From Bacillota bacterium (GTDB lineage Bacteria > Bacillota > Clostridia > Christensenellales > Aristaeellaceae): a stretch of 42,091 nt of DNA. The stretch is from assembly GCA_023416585.1 (NCBI GenBank), contig JAEZHM010000052.1, positions 1-42,091 of the forward strand, read 5' to 3'. The notes beneath the pieces are model-generated. The model searched no databases. It saw only the letters and a program-made list of their open reading frames with translations, and was not told where the DNA came from. How positions within the stretch are numbered: the first letter of the stretch is position 1; each line of letters begins with the position of its first letter. Made by a program: the position numbers and the translations under genes. Positions 17,238-25,942 of this stretch are shown in pieces.

Positions 17238-18704
17238 TCATACTTGCTCTCTTACATACCTGAAGCCACGGTGATTGAATGTGTCCGTCCTAAATTCGAA
17301 GAATCCTCCCTCTATACCTAAGGCGCCATCCTCATGGAAGAAACGCTTCGCTTTGCCGAACCCGTCAATCCCTTGCGGGAAGGTGAATACGTTCATGGGA
17401 TCATACTTCTCTTTGATCTTGCAAAGTACACCCGCATGTGCCCCATAGTACTCTTCCAGATAGCAGGGTAGCTCATCATACGGAAAATTGACGTAGGAAC
17501 CATCTGTCATGGACGCAAAGCATGGAAACCAAAGGTTGATCCAATCCATATTTTCCTGCGCAAACCGGTCATTATCCCATACCGTTTCCAGCCAGAGGAT
17601 AAAATGTGCCCGGCGGTAGAAAAAGGCCGTCTCGTTAACGTCAATATCTGAGACCATGCCACCCAGCGCGTAAAGGGACACACCCGCAAACACAGACCCC
17701 TGAGGCGGACGGCTTACGATTTCGGCCAATGTTTCGCATTCGTTCACCGTTAATTCCCGTAACGCAAAGCGGCTGACGGATTCGAACTTTTCAAAAGGCG
17801 GATAGCTGCTGCCGATGATTGTCACAGCCTCCAGGAAGCTTACATATTCCAGGTTGGATTCCGCGTTTTCAAGTGCAAGGAAACAACTCAATATCTGCTT
17901 TGCTTCCTCCGGTTCCCCATAGAAAATGCCCCTCACCAGCATCGCCAGGCCATCGCTTTCGGAATTGTAAATCCGAGCGATCAGCGTCATCCTGTTATCG
18001 GCGGATGCAAGCCAATGCTGCCATGTCTGCAAAAATCGAACCTGTTCCTGAGAGCTTACATGCAGATAGTCGATTTCAATCAGCGTCACCCTGTTTACAC
18101 GTGGCGGAAGCTTAAAGGCCATACCCGTTATAACGCCAAAATTCCCGCCTCCACCACCTCTTAATGCCCAGAAAAGGTCGGCGTTGCACATGCGGTTAAC
18201 CGTCAGCACATTTCCCTCAAAATTCACCATCCTGATTTCCAGCAGATTATCGCACCCCAAGCCAAACATCCGGCATGAAAGCCCCCATCCTCCGCCGGAA
18301 GCAAACCCGCTCACCCCCACGGTGGGACATGTTCCGCCGGGAAACGGATAGCCTCTTGAAGATACAAAACCGTATACCTGCCCATTGGTCACACCTGCCT
18401 GAACGCGGAGAACACCCTCGCATTCGTCTATCTCCATGGCGTTCATTTCACTGATATCAATCACCAGCGTACAATTGCCGTTGGAATAGCCTTCGTAGTT
18501 GTGGGCGCCGCTGCGAATGCGGATAGGCACATTATGCTCCCTGGCCCACAAAACCGCGTTGGAAACATCCGCTTCATTTTGGCAATAATCTATCACTACA
18601 GGATATTGCTGTACGGCTCTGTTAAAGCCCTGCCTTAACTCATTGTATAAGGGATTGTTAGGCAGCACGATCCTTCCCGTAAGCCCTTGAAAAATGGAAT
18701 CCAT
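17238..18704 (-). CDS. FAD-linked oxidase of the berberine-bridge-enzyme type
   Basis: A 488-residue flavoprotein. The PCMH-type FAD domain begins near residue 35. Both residues for bicovalent flavin attachment are visible: the His in RSGAHNYEGYS and the Cys in GGTCPTVGVSG. The C-terminal BBE segment (YDPMNVFTFPQGI) is present. Relatives oxidise sugars, alcohols or alkaloid-like metabolites with O2, which is unusual for a presumed anaerobe. No secretion signal is seen. ATG 18704 has AAGGGGTG upstream. It is divergent from the AraC-GGDEF gene across about 210 bases, which makes that protein a possible regulator. Substrate unknown. Confidence 0.88.
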   Translation of the reverse strand: MDSIFQGLTGRIVLPNNPLYNELRQGFNRAVQQYPVVIDYCQNEADVSNAVLWAREHNVPIRIRSGAHNYEGYSNGNCTLVIDISEMNAMEIDECEGVLRVQAGVTNGQVYGFVSSRGYPFPGGTCPTVGVSGFASGGGWGLSCRMFGLGCDNLLEIRMVNFEGNVLTVNRMCNADLFWALRGGGGGNFGVITGMAFKLPPRVNRVTLIEIDYLHVSSQEQVRFLQTWQHWLASADNRMTLIARIYNSESDGLAMLVRGIFYGEPEEAKQILSCFLALENAESNLEYVSFLEAVTIIGSSYPPFEKFESVSRFALRELTVNECETLAEIVSRPPQGSVFAGVSLYALGGMVSDIDVNETAFFYRRAHFILWLETVWDNDRFAQENMDWINLWFPCFASMTDGSYVNFPYDELPCYLEEYYGAHAGVLCKIKEKYDPMNVFTFPQGIDGFGKAKRFFHEDGALGIEGGFFEFRTDTFNHRGFRYVREQV

Positions 18705-18881
18705 AAGCTACACCCCTTTTGTCTCCGCGCAGCCGGCCTCCGGCAAGCACGGCGCTTATCACTCCATTCCTTCTTTATGAAAACCAGGTGGGGACCGTTC
18801 CTGCGCACATTTCTTCACCAAAATGCAAAATATGCCCAAATCATCAAGCACAAACCATTCGATCATGATAGAATACAGTCA

Positions 18882-18895
18882 CAATAACGTTATTG
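18882..18895. promoter_or_regulatory. Perfect 14-bp palindrome upstream of the AraC-GGDEF gene
   Basis: CAATAACGTTATTG is a perfect palindrome, placed 21 bases before the ATG at 18917 and just downstream of a TAGAAT box at about 18869-18874. The position suits an operator for autoregulation; this is inference. Confidence 0.45.
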
Positions 18896-18916
18896 CTCGT
18901 GCCGGGATGTGATACT

Positions 18917-19729
18917 ATGCGAAGCTTCTTTCTGCTGGAAACCGCCGTCAATTACATTGAAGAGCATCTTTGCGACCCTATTACGGGAGAGGATGTGGCA
19001 AAGGCCTGCTGTTCTTCCCTGTCCGGGCTTCAAAAGCTGTTCCGGTATGCGCTTTACCACAGCCTCAAGGAGTACATCGCAAAGCGCAGGCTGACAAACG
19101 CTGCGCGGGATATTGCACAATCCAATGGCACGGTCACGGAGATTGCCATGCGGTACCAATACAACTCACCGGAGGTGTTCGCCCGCGCCTTCAAGCGTAT
19201 GTGGGATGTGGCGCCATCGGCTTACAAGGAAACGTGGCGGTTCAGCGGTCTGTTTCCAAAGATCGAATACAAATATCACGAAGGAGATGATCCGGAAATG
19301 GCCAGAAAAAAAGTAGACTTGTCGGAGGCCTACGAAATGTTTCAAAAAATGCGGGGCACCTATGTGGTATGCTTTGATGTGAATGGACTGCTCCCTATCA
19401 ACGAAATTGCCTGGGATGCTGGTGACAAGACCATTTTGGAAGCAGCCCGCAGGATCGAAAGCGTCTCGTCAGACGATATGCTTGTTCTGCGCATTGGCGG
19501 TGATGAATTTGCGCTGGTTACGGGAAAGAGTGAACTGCGTGATGCGGAATCAATCATGGGGCAGGTGCTTGCATACAACGGTAAGCCGATCACATGGAAC
19601 GACCGTGAGATACCCGTATCCCTTCGGGCCGGCATCACAAGAATCCCGGCAGAAAACCTTCGTTACAGTGAACTTTTCACTGAAATGCATCATACTCTCC
19701 GGCTGAGCCAGAAAGAAAGCAGGTCATAA
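18917..19729 (+). CDS. AraC-type HTH regulator fused to a short GGDEF domain
   Basis: A 270-residue protein. Residues 1-105 form an AraC-family DNA-binding domain with two HTH motifs (ITGEDVAKACCSSLSGLQKLF and VTEIAMRYQYNSPEVFARAFKR, ending in the usual APSAYK). Residues about 140-265 form a GGDEF domain: CFDVNGLLPIN...DAGDKTILEAARRI aligns with the nucleotide-binding region and RIGGDEFALV is an intact signature. The domain is some 30 residues shorter than standard, and the FKxxND stretch is altered (LLPINE), so diguanylate cyclase activity is uncertain; it may bind a nucleotide instead. TTG 18893 is an alternative start, but ATG 18917 begins exactly at the HTH domain. Divergent from the FAD oxidase gene. 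Confidence 0.85.
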   Translation: MRSFFLLETAVNYIEEHLCDPITGEDVAKACCSSLSGLQKLFRYALYHSLKEYIAKRRLTNAARDIAQSNGTVTEIAMRYQYNSPEVFARAFKRMWDVAPSAYKETWRFSGLFPKIEYKYHEGDDPEMARKKVDLSEAYEMFQKMRGTYVVCFDVNGLLPINEIAWDAGDKTILEAARRIESVSSDDMLVLRIGGDEFALVTGKSELRDAESIMGQVLAYNGKPITWNDREIPVSLRAGITRIPAENLRYSELFTEMHHTLRLSQKESRS

Positions 19730-19744
19730 TTGCTTCTCAACAAC

Positions 19745-19787
19745 AAAAGGGCCGGGAACCTGCTTTGTGCAGGCCTGGCCTTTCGTT
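19745..19787 (+). terminator. Terminator after the AraC-GGDEF gene
   Basis: The stem AAAGGGCC...GGCCTTT, with an inner CCTGC/GCAGG pairing, is followed by CGTTTCA. It ends the regulator transcript before the S66 gene. Confidence 0.75.
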
Positions 19788-19825
19788 TCAATATTGCACC
19801 CGTTTCTATAAATATACCTATATAG

Positions 19826-19853
19826 TTGAATATATTGGAAATAGTGTTATTAT
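19826..19853 (+). promoter_or_regulatory. Candidate promoter for the S66 peptidase gene
   Basis: TTGAAT (19826-19831), a 16-base spacer and TATTAT (19848-19853) lie in very AT-rich DNA about 100 bases before the GTG start. Confidence 0.6.
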
Positions 19854-19950
19854 TAATGTCTGGGTAAAAGTAACCCTTTTTTGTAAAGCAAACGGGAAAT
19901 TTCCGGGAGGATTTGAACTTCGGATTATTTATGATTTCGGAGGTGAAGAG

Positions 19951-20967
19951 GTGGGAATATTCATAAAACCCGACAGACTGAATATTGGCGATACCATAGC
20001 GACTATATCGTTGTCCGGTGGGCGTGCCGGTGATCCTGACATGGCTGAAAGGTATGCAGTCGGAAAGCGGCGGTTGGAACAAGCCTTTGGTTTGAAAGTA
20101 ACTGAAACATCCAATAGTATGAAAGGCTCCAAATATCTGTACGAAAATCCGAAAGCACGTGCGGATGATTTAATGGAAGCTTTGCAAAACACTGATATTA
20201 AAGGTATTTTTCTTAATATGGGCGGTGATGACGGCATTCGGTTACTGCCGCATATCGATTTTGATGTTATTAGGAATAATCCCAAGATTTTTATCGGTTT
20301 TTCTGATGGAGACACCTTTCATCACATGTTTACATACGCGGGTGTAATATCTTTTTATGGTGCGAATGTGCTTGCGACAATATCGGAACCTGGCGAATTG
20401 AATCCCTATACAGTAAAGTGGATACAAAAAGCCCTGTTTTCCAGTGATCCCATGGGCCAAATTGAACCATGTGAAAGATGGACGCCATTAGATTGGAAAA
20501 GTACGAAAGCTGATGAATTAATCTGGAATGACAATGAGGGTTACAAAGTCTATCAAGGTTCCGGTAAAGTGAAAGGGCATATCATGACCGGTTGCAGTGG
20601 CCCTCTTCATTTAATGCGGGGAACATGTCTTTTCCCGCCCCCCGACTTATGGAAAAACAGTATAATCTTTCTTGAGGATGGAGCGCCTTATGGTATGAAA
20701 ATCGCGGGTATCCATTCAATGCGGGCATTCGCAGCTACAGGAATGTTTCATCATGCAAGTGCGTTGGTTCTGCCCAGATTGCCTGATGATGTGGTGGAAG
20801 AGGTGATACTTAAAGTTCTTCATGAGGAAGGACTCAAGAAATTGCCTGTATTTTCAGGTGTAGAATTTACACATTCAAACCCTATGACCGTACTGCCAAT
20901 TGGCGTTGAGGCTGAAATTGATTTGGCTTCTAAAACATTTACTGTTTTAGAAGCAGGCGTTAAGTAA
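19951..20967 (+). CDS. S66 peptidase family protein (LD-carboxypeptidase / MccF-like)
   Basis: A 338-residue S66 serine peptidase. The nucleophile Ser sits in IGFSDGDTF, the family Glu in FLEDGAPYG, and the catalytic His in VEFTHSNPM. Members either remove D-Ala from cell-wall tetrapeptides (LdcA) or cleave the toxic aminoacyl-nucleotide microcin C (MccF); sequence alone does not decide. The frame is open further upstream, but GTG 19951 has GGAGG seven bases before it. The gene is clearly richer in A and T than its neighbours (a sampled 60-base stretch has about 38% GC, against about 60% in clpC), suggesting acquisition by transfer. It has its own promoter and a terminator shared with clpC. 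Confidence 0.88.
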   Translation: MGIFIKPDRLNIGDTIATISLSGGRAGDPDMAERYAVGKRRLEQAFGLKVTETSNSMKGSKYLYENPKARADDLMEALQNTDIKGIFLNMGGDDGIRLLPHIDFDVIRNNPKIFIGFSDGDTFHHMFTYAGVISFYGANVLATISEPGELNPYTVKWIQKALFSSDPMGQIEPCERWTPLDWKSTKADELIWNDNEGYKVYQGSGKVKGHIMTGCSGPLHLMRGTCLFPPPDLWKNSIIFLEDGAPYGMKIAGIHSMRAFAATGMFHHASALVLPRLPDDVVEEVILKVLHEEGLKKLPVFSGVEFTHSNPMTVLPIGVEAEIDLASKTFTVLEAGVK

Positions 20968-21061
20968 AATCTACACAAAAAGCATAATGCGAAGTTTCCA
21001 AATTTCATTTTATGTGTCAGATAACATGAAATCAAACCATGTCCCACATACGCCGCACGAG

Positions 21062-21103
21062 AAAAACAGCGCAGCCGTACATTACGACTGCGCCGTTTTC
21101 TTT
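21062..21103. terminator. Bidirectional terminator between the S66 gene and clpC
   Basis: The near-perfect stem CAGCGCAGCCGT / ACGACTGCGCCG has TTTTC on the plus side and TTTTTC on the minus side, so it can end both convergent transcripts. Confidence 0.85.
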
Positions 21104-21186
21104 GAGAATTAACCCTATTGCATTACGCAATTATGGGCGGCCTTTCGCAAATGCTCTTCCTTTGAAGCATTACTTGATTGAGTACT

Positions 21187-23661
21187 TCACACTTTAGCCT
21201 GTTCTTCTTCCATGTTCATGCTTGGCGACGCCTTTTCAAAGGCGATCTTTCCGTCCTGAACAAACAGCCGCACATCATCGCCCAGATTAAGCCGCCCGGC
21301 GATGATCTCTTCACTCAAAGCATCCTCTACCGTGCGTTGGATCACCCTGCGCAGAGGCCTGGCGCCGTACTGCGGGTCGTACCCTTCCTTGGATAGGAGG
21401 GCCACTACTTCATCTTCGAACTTCAGGTGCATGCCCCGCTTGTTCAGCCGGTCAGCCACCTGGGAGAGCATCAGATAGGCGATCTTGTCAATGTCACTCT
21501 GCTCCAGGGCGTGGAATACGATCAGCTCATCTACACGATTGATGAATTCGGGGCGGAAGATATCCTTGACCTCCTTCATCACCTGCTCCTTCATGGTTTC
21601 ATAGGATCGCATGGTATCGATGGTGCTGCCAAAGCCAAGTGAGCGGCTGTGGCCGATGGCGTGGGCACCGGCGTTGGAGGTCATGACGATGATGGTGTTT
21701 TTGAAGTTCACCACCCGGCCCGTATTGTCGGTAAGCCGGCCATCCTCCATAATCTGCAACAGGATGTTGAACACATCGGGGTGGGCTTTCTCCACCTCAT
21801 CCAGCAGCACCACGCTGTAGGGCTTGCGGCGTACGGCCTCGGTCAGCTGCCCGCCTTCCTCATAGCCTACATAGCCCGGTGGTGAACCTATGAGGCGGGA
21901 CACTGTATGCTTTTCCATGTATTCGGACATATCGATGCGAATCAGCGCATCCTCATCGCCAAACATCGCTTCCCCCAGAGCCCTGCAAAGCTCCGTTTTG
22001 CCAACGCCTGTAGGGCCTAAGAAGATAAAGGAACCGATGGGACGCTTGGGGTCCTGCAAGCCGGCCCTGGCGCGGCGTATGGCCCGGCTGACGGCTTTAA
22101 CAGCCTCCTCCTGGCCGATGACGCGCTTGTGCAGTAAATCCTCCAGGTGCAAAAGCCGCTGGCTCTCCCCTTCGGTCATCTTCTTTACCGGGATGCCTGT
22201 CCAGCTGGATACGATTTGGGCAATCTCCTCCTCAGTAACGATTTCCCGGGAAGCGCTCTTCTTCTGTTCCCAAGCTGCGCGCAATCCTTCTATCTCCGCC
22301 CTGAGCTTGCGTTCCTGGTCGCGGAGCGATGCAGCCTTTTCGTAATCCTGCCGGGCAATGGCTTCCTTTTTTTCGTTGATCACATTGTTCAATTGCGCTT
22401 CCTGGCTCTTTACATCAGGCGGCGCGGTGTAGGATTGGATGCGTACCCGGGAGGCGGCCTCATCCATCAGGTCGATGGCTTTGTCCGGCAGGAACCTGTC
22501 GGAAATATACCGGTCGGAAAGGGAAACGGCGGCCTGCAAGGCATCGTCGGTAATGCGTACCTTATGATGGGCTTCATACTTGTCGCGAAGCCCTCGCAAT
22601 ATTTCCAGCGCTTCCTCGGGGGAAGGTTCCCCCACCGTTACCGGCTGGAAGCGACGCTCCAATGCCGCATCCTTCTCAATATTATTGCGGTATTCATCCA
22701 GTGTGGTGGCGCCTATGCACTGCACCTCGCCCCTGGCCAGAGCAGGCTTTAATATATTGGCGGCATCCATGGAACCCTCCGCCTTTCCTGCGCCTACCAG
22801 GGTATGGATTTCGTCGATGAACAAAATAATGTTTCCCGCCTTGCGAACTTCGGCGATGGCATTCTTAAGCCTCTCCTCAAATTCGCCGCGATACTTGCTG
22901 CCGGCGATGAGGCTGCCCATATCCAGCGTCATCACCTTTTTATCCTTCAAGATTTCCGGTATGTTGTCGGAGACGATACGCTGGGCCAGTCCTTCCACCA
23001 CAGCGCTTTTGCCAACGCCGGGCTCGCCGATAAGCACGGGATTGTTTTTCGTGCGGCGGCTCAAAATCTGCACAATGCGCTCAATCTCCTGGTTCCTGCC
23101 GATCACCGGGTCCAGTTCGCCATTCCTGGCTGCCTGGGTAAGATCACGGCCATACTGCTTGAGCACAGGCGTATCAGGCGAGGAGGCTGTCGCTGCAGGC
23201 TTGCCATCCTTGTCAACTTCCGTCTCCTCGGATTTAAGCAGTGCCAATATGCTTTCCCTCAGCTTTTCGGCATCCACTTCCATCTCCCGCAGTATGTTGT
23301 AGGCTACGCCTTCCCCTTCCCGTAATATGGCCAGCCAGAAGTGTTCCGCCCCCACAAAGGTATGGTTCAGGCGTCGGGATTCGATCATGCTGACTTCCAG
23401 TATTTTTTTGCCACGGGGCGTAAGCTCCAGCGCGCCGCTGACTTCTTCCTCCCCACGGCCGATGAGGGCGACCACGCGCTCCATTACGGCGTCATAGGTC
23501 ACATTCCCCAAAAGAGCGCGGATGGGTTCGCCGGGCTCCTTCAATAAGCCCAGCAGAAGATGCTCCGTACCCACATAGTGATGTTTCAGTTCAACGGCGG
23601 CCTGCTGGGCATAGGTGAGTGCCTTCTGGGCACGTTCCGTAAAACGGCCGAATAGTGCCAT
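21187..23661 (-). CDS. clpC: ClpC, AAA+ unfoldase of the Clp protease
   Basis: An 824-residue class I Clp ATPase. The N-domain (residues 1-140) has the two Clp_N repeats (FTERAQKALTYAQQAA and MIESRRLNHTFVGAEH). The first AAA module has Walker A GEPGVGKSAVVEG and Walker B FIDEIH. A UVR-containing middle domain (AIARQDYEKAASLRDQERKL), which binds adaptors such as McsB and MecA, follows. The second AAA module has GPTGVGKTELCRAL and the sensor arginine-rich C-terminal domain. It feeds substrates, including arginine-phosphorylated proteins, to ClpP. It is the last gene of the ctsR operon, 12 bases after mcsB, with AAGGAGG before its ATG. Confidence 0.97.
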   Translation of the reverse strand: MALFGRFTERAQKALTYAQQAAVELKHHYVGTEHLLLGLLKEPGEPIRALLGNVTYDAVMERVVALIGRGEEEVSGALELTPRGKKILEVSMIESRRLNHTFVGAEHFWLAILREGEGVAYNILREMEVDAEKLRESILALLKSEETEVDKDGKPAATASSPDTPVLKQYGRDLTQAARNGELDPVIGRNQEIERIVQILSRRTKNNPVLIGEPGVGKSAVVEGLAQRIVSDNIPEILKDKKVMTLDMGSLIAGSKYRGEFEERLKNAIAEVRKAGNIILFIDEIHTLVGAGKAEGSMDAANILKPALARGEVQCIGATTLDEYRNNIEKDAALERRFQPVTVGEPSPEEALEILRGLRDKYEAHHKVRITDDALQAAVSLSDRYISDRFLPDKAIDLMDEAASRVRIQSYTAPPDVKSQEAQLNNVINEKKEAIARQDYEKAASLRDQERKLRAEIEGLRAAWEQKKSASREIVTEEEIAQIVSSWTGIPVKKMTEGESQRLLHLEDLLHKRVIGQEEAVKAVSRAIRRARAGLQDPKRPIGSFIFLGPTGVGKTELCRALGEAMFGDEDALIRIDMSEYMEKHTVSRLIGSPPGYVGYEEGGQLTEAVRRKPYSVVLLDEVEKAHPDVFNILLQIMEDGRLTDNTGRVVNFKNTIIVMTSNAGAHAIGHSRSLGFGSTIDTMRSYETMKEQVMKEVKDIFRPEFINRVDELIVFHALEQSDIDKIAYLMLSQVADRLNKRGMHLKFEDEVVALLSKEGYDPQYGARPLRRVIQRTVEDALSEEIIAGRLNLGDDVRLFVQDGKIAFEKASPSMNMEEEQAKV

Positions 23662-23673
23662 AATTTTTCCTCC

Positions 23674-24681
23674 TTAGCTGCCTTGAAGCCTTTTTCTAAT
23701 GTAGCGGCTCCTGGCAATATCCAATTCTCTTCCCTTTAGTGTCTTGTTTGCGATTTTCATGATATGGGCATCCTGGGCTTCGGGCAAAAGCGCATCCGCC
23801 GTCTGAAGCGTGATTGGTAAAAACTCCAATGCGCTTCCTAACCGCATGTTGGACCAATGCTGCATGAATTCCTGAAGATCCATGCGTCGGGCGTACTGCA
23901 AAGCTCCCAGTGAACGGTATACCTGATCCTCCAAAGCCGTATTATCCCCTGCGGAAGCCCGCTTTTGCAGGTTTCTTTCCATATCTATGATCTGCCGGCC
24001 TACGCCGACAACGGCCTCAATAATTTCCCCCTCGGTGCGGCCCAGGGTGACCTGGTTGCTTACCTGGTACAGGTTTCCCAGCGCTTCGCTGCCTTCGCCA
24101 TAGATGCCGCGTATGGTCAAACCCAGCTTGGATACAGATGTGCTTACATTGCCCATCTGCTTGAACATGGTAAGCAGCGGCAAGTGCAGCATCAGGGAGG
24201 CCCGCATGCCTGTGCCCGTGTTGGTAGGGCAGGCTGTAAGGTAACCTAATTGCCCATCAAAGGCAAAGGCAATGTGGCGTTGGAGGGCATCCTCCACCTC
24301 ATAGGCCAGCTCCGCTGCCTTTTGAAGCTGCTGACCAGGCTGCAATGATTGCAGGCGTAAATGATCTTCCTCGTTAATCATCAGGCATATAGCCTGATCA
24401 TCACGTATCAGAACCGCACCGGTTTGATTGTTCTGCATCAGGTCGCGGCTGATAAGATGGCTTTCCACCAGAGACATCCGTTCCCGGCTGTTTAAGTCTC
24501 CCATTTTGTAAAGCGCGTAAACACTGGTATCTTTAGGTTCCGCCGCAAGAGCATTTACCGCCCTATCCACGCATATTTGAGCAATGGCGTCGCTTTGCAC
24601 GGAGGAGAAGGGCAGATCCTCATAGTTGCGGGCAAGCCGCACGCGGGAGGATACTACAACGTCTAACTCATGATCCATCAT
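23674..24681 (-). CDS. mcsB: McsB protein-arginine kinase
   Basis: A 335-residue phosphagen-kinase-fold protein. Signatures are SSRVRLARNYEDLPF near the N-terminus, CPTNTGTGMRASLMLHLP with the catalytic-site Cys, and RGIYGEGSEALGNLYQVSNQ. McsB phosphorylates arginines on misfolded proteins and on CtsR, marking them for ClpCP. It is about 20 residues shorter than the B. subtilis protein. Three ATGs are possible (24690, 24681, 24678); I choose 24681, which overlaps the mcsA stop (ATGA) and has GGAGG ten bases upstream. Confidence 0.95.
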   Translation of the reverse strand: MMDHELDVVVSSRVRLARNYEDLPFSSVQSDAIAQICVDRAVNALAAEPKDTSVYALYKMGDLNSRERMSLVESHLISRDLMQNNQTGAVLIRDDQAICLMINEEDHLRLQSLQPGQQLQKAAELAYEVEDALQRHIAFAFDGQLGYLTACPTNTGTGMRASLMLHLPLLTMFKQMGNVSTSVSKLGLTIRGIYGEGSEALGNLYQVSNQVTLGRTEGEIIEAVVGVGRQIIDMERNLQKRASAGDNTALEDQVYRSLGALQYARRMDLQEFMQHWSNMRLGSALEFLPITLQTADALLPEAQDAHIMKIANKTLKGRELDIARSRYIRKRLQGS

Positions 24682-25178
24682 GACTTGCATTCCTCCCCCG
24701 CGGTGATGGTCAGTTGCCGAAGCTGGTCCCGAAGTATGGCAGCCTCTTCAAAATTCTCCGCAGCTACGGCCTGATCCATGCGGCTGCGAAGGGAAGCGAT
24801 CATTTTCTTTTTCTCCTGCGCCTGCGCATTTAGGATTGGCATACGCCCAGCATGCTGGGAACGGCCATGGATACGCAGCAGAAGCGGTTTCAACTGTTCC
24901 CTGAAATCTTCGTAGCAGTGGGCGCAGCCCAGTTTTCCGGTTTTTTGAAACTCTTCATAGGTCAGGTGGCATCTGGAGCAAGTAAGCTGCGGAGTCTTTT
25001 CCTCCTTACTGATGGATGAAATCAGCGAGGAAAGAAAGCTTTGTATGTCTCCCTGCTGGATGCTGTTTTGTATCTTGCTGACGCAGCCTTTGCATAGGTG
25101 CCTGGTAGCAGTCTCACCATTTACAAGTACGGTGATAACAACCGATGCCGGGTTTTGGCCGCATTCTTCACATAACAT
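24678..25178 (-). CDS. mcsA: McsA, zinc-finger activator of McsB
   Basis: A 166-residue protein with two double-CxxC zinc sites (CEECGQNPA with LCKGC, and CSRCHLTYEEF with CAHC) and a C-terminal UVR motif (AAENFEEAAILRDQLRQL). McsA binds and activates McsB and links it to ClpC. The open frame begins 11 codons earlier, but AAAGGAG just before ATG 25178 fixes the start at MLCEEC. It sits between ctsR and mcsB as in Bacillus. Confidence 0.95.
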   Translation of the reverse strand: MLCEECGQNPASVVITVLVNGETATRHLCKGCVSKIQNSIQQGDIQSFLSSLISSISKEEKTPQLTCSRCHLTYEEFQKTGKLGCAHCYEDFREQLKPLLLRIHGRSQHAGRMPILNAQAQEKKKMIASLRSRMDQAVAAENFEEAAILRDQLRQLTITAGEECKS

Positions 25179-25207
25179 AATTGTCTCCTTTGGGCGCAAA
25201 GCCCTTG

Positions 25208-25693
25208 TCACTGGGAATCCGCTGAATTGCGGTGCTGCTGGGCCACGGAGAGCAGTATGCTTCGCAGGATCCGAGCTCTTGCCGCATCCTTCAAGGCGTT
25301 GGGGATCGGCAGGGACAGCGCACGCTGGGAGATGGCGGCCGCCATCAACTGTGCTCCCTCATGGGATACAAGCTCCCGCTCCCGAAGCTGCCCGATCAGA
25401 TGCATAGCTTCCGTTTCGCCTATGGCTTCCCCGATGCGCTCATGGATAAGGTAAAGAAGATGCTCACCGGAACTTTGTTCCATGCGCACGATGCGGATAT
25501 AGCCCCCGCCGCCTCTTCTGCTCTCTATAATATATCCATGGTCGGGGGTAAAACGTGTGGCTAGCACGTAATTGATCTGTGACGGCGCACAATTGAAATA
25601 TTCTGCCAGTTCATTGCGTTTTAATTCCACCTCTGGCTCATCCTGCGCCAGCATGGCTTTAATGAACTGTTCTATGGTATCGCTCAATCGCAT
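25208..25693 (-). CDS. ctsR: CtsR transcriptional repressor of class III heat-shock genes
   Basis: A 161-residue protein with the CtsR winged-helix N-domain (CAPSQINYVLATRF and the glycine-rich wing RRGGGGYIRI) and the C-terminal four-helix domain targeted by McsB. It represses its own operon and other clp genes and is released on heat or stress. First gene of the operon; its operator is visible just upstream. GAGGGA precedes the ATG. Confidence 0.96.
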   Translation of the reverse strand: MRLSDTIEQFIKAMLAQDEPEVELKRNELAEYFNCAPSQINYVLATRFTPDHGYIIESRRGGGGYIRIVRMEQSSGEHLLYLIHERIGEAIGETEAMHLIGQLRERELVSHEGAQLMAAAISQRALSLPIPNALKDAARARILRSILLSVAQQHRNSADSQ

Positions 25694-25712
25694 ATAACAT
25701 CCCTCATTTCAC

Positions 25713-25747
25713 GGTCAAAAATATCTGACTATCTTTGACCAATTCAA
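25713..25747 (-). promoter_or_regulatory. ctsR operon promoter with CtsR operator
   Basis: On the minus strand the heptad GGTCAAA, a three-base spacer GAT and AGTCAGA (plus 25724-25740) fit the CtsR tandem-heptad box with one mismatch in the second half. An opposite-strand GGTCAAA follows at 25713-25719, making a partly symmetric site. TTGAAT (25742-25747) and, 16 bases on, GATATT (25720-25725) are the likely -35 and -10, so the operator covers the promoter. Confidence 0.85.
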
Positions 25748-25822
25748 TTTTATCACGGCTGCAGCCAAAAATCAATGACCCGGTCCCAAAAATATCGTCG
25801 TGAGGGAACACAGACGCACTAT

Positions 25823-25852
25823 TTGGACATAATACGACTGAATACGTATAGT
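25823..25852 (+). promoter_or_regulatory. Candidate promoter for the secreted repeat protein
   Basis: TTGGAC (25823-25828), an 18-base spacer and TATAGT (25847-25852) lie about 90 bases upstream of the ATG at 25943. Confidence 0.5.
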
Positions 25853-25942
25853 CCATCATGTAAAAATAAAAAAAGCAATATACAAAAACAATATATGCGT
25901 GGTAATATAAGCATACAAAGGATGTATTTGGAGGCGTATAAC

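Noticed and set aside
22147..23325. Several long plus-strand frames opposite clpC
   Set aside because: All are antisense shadows of conserved AAA+ sequence without start signals.
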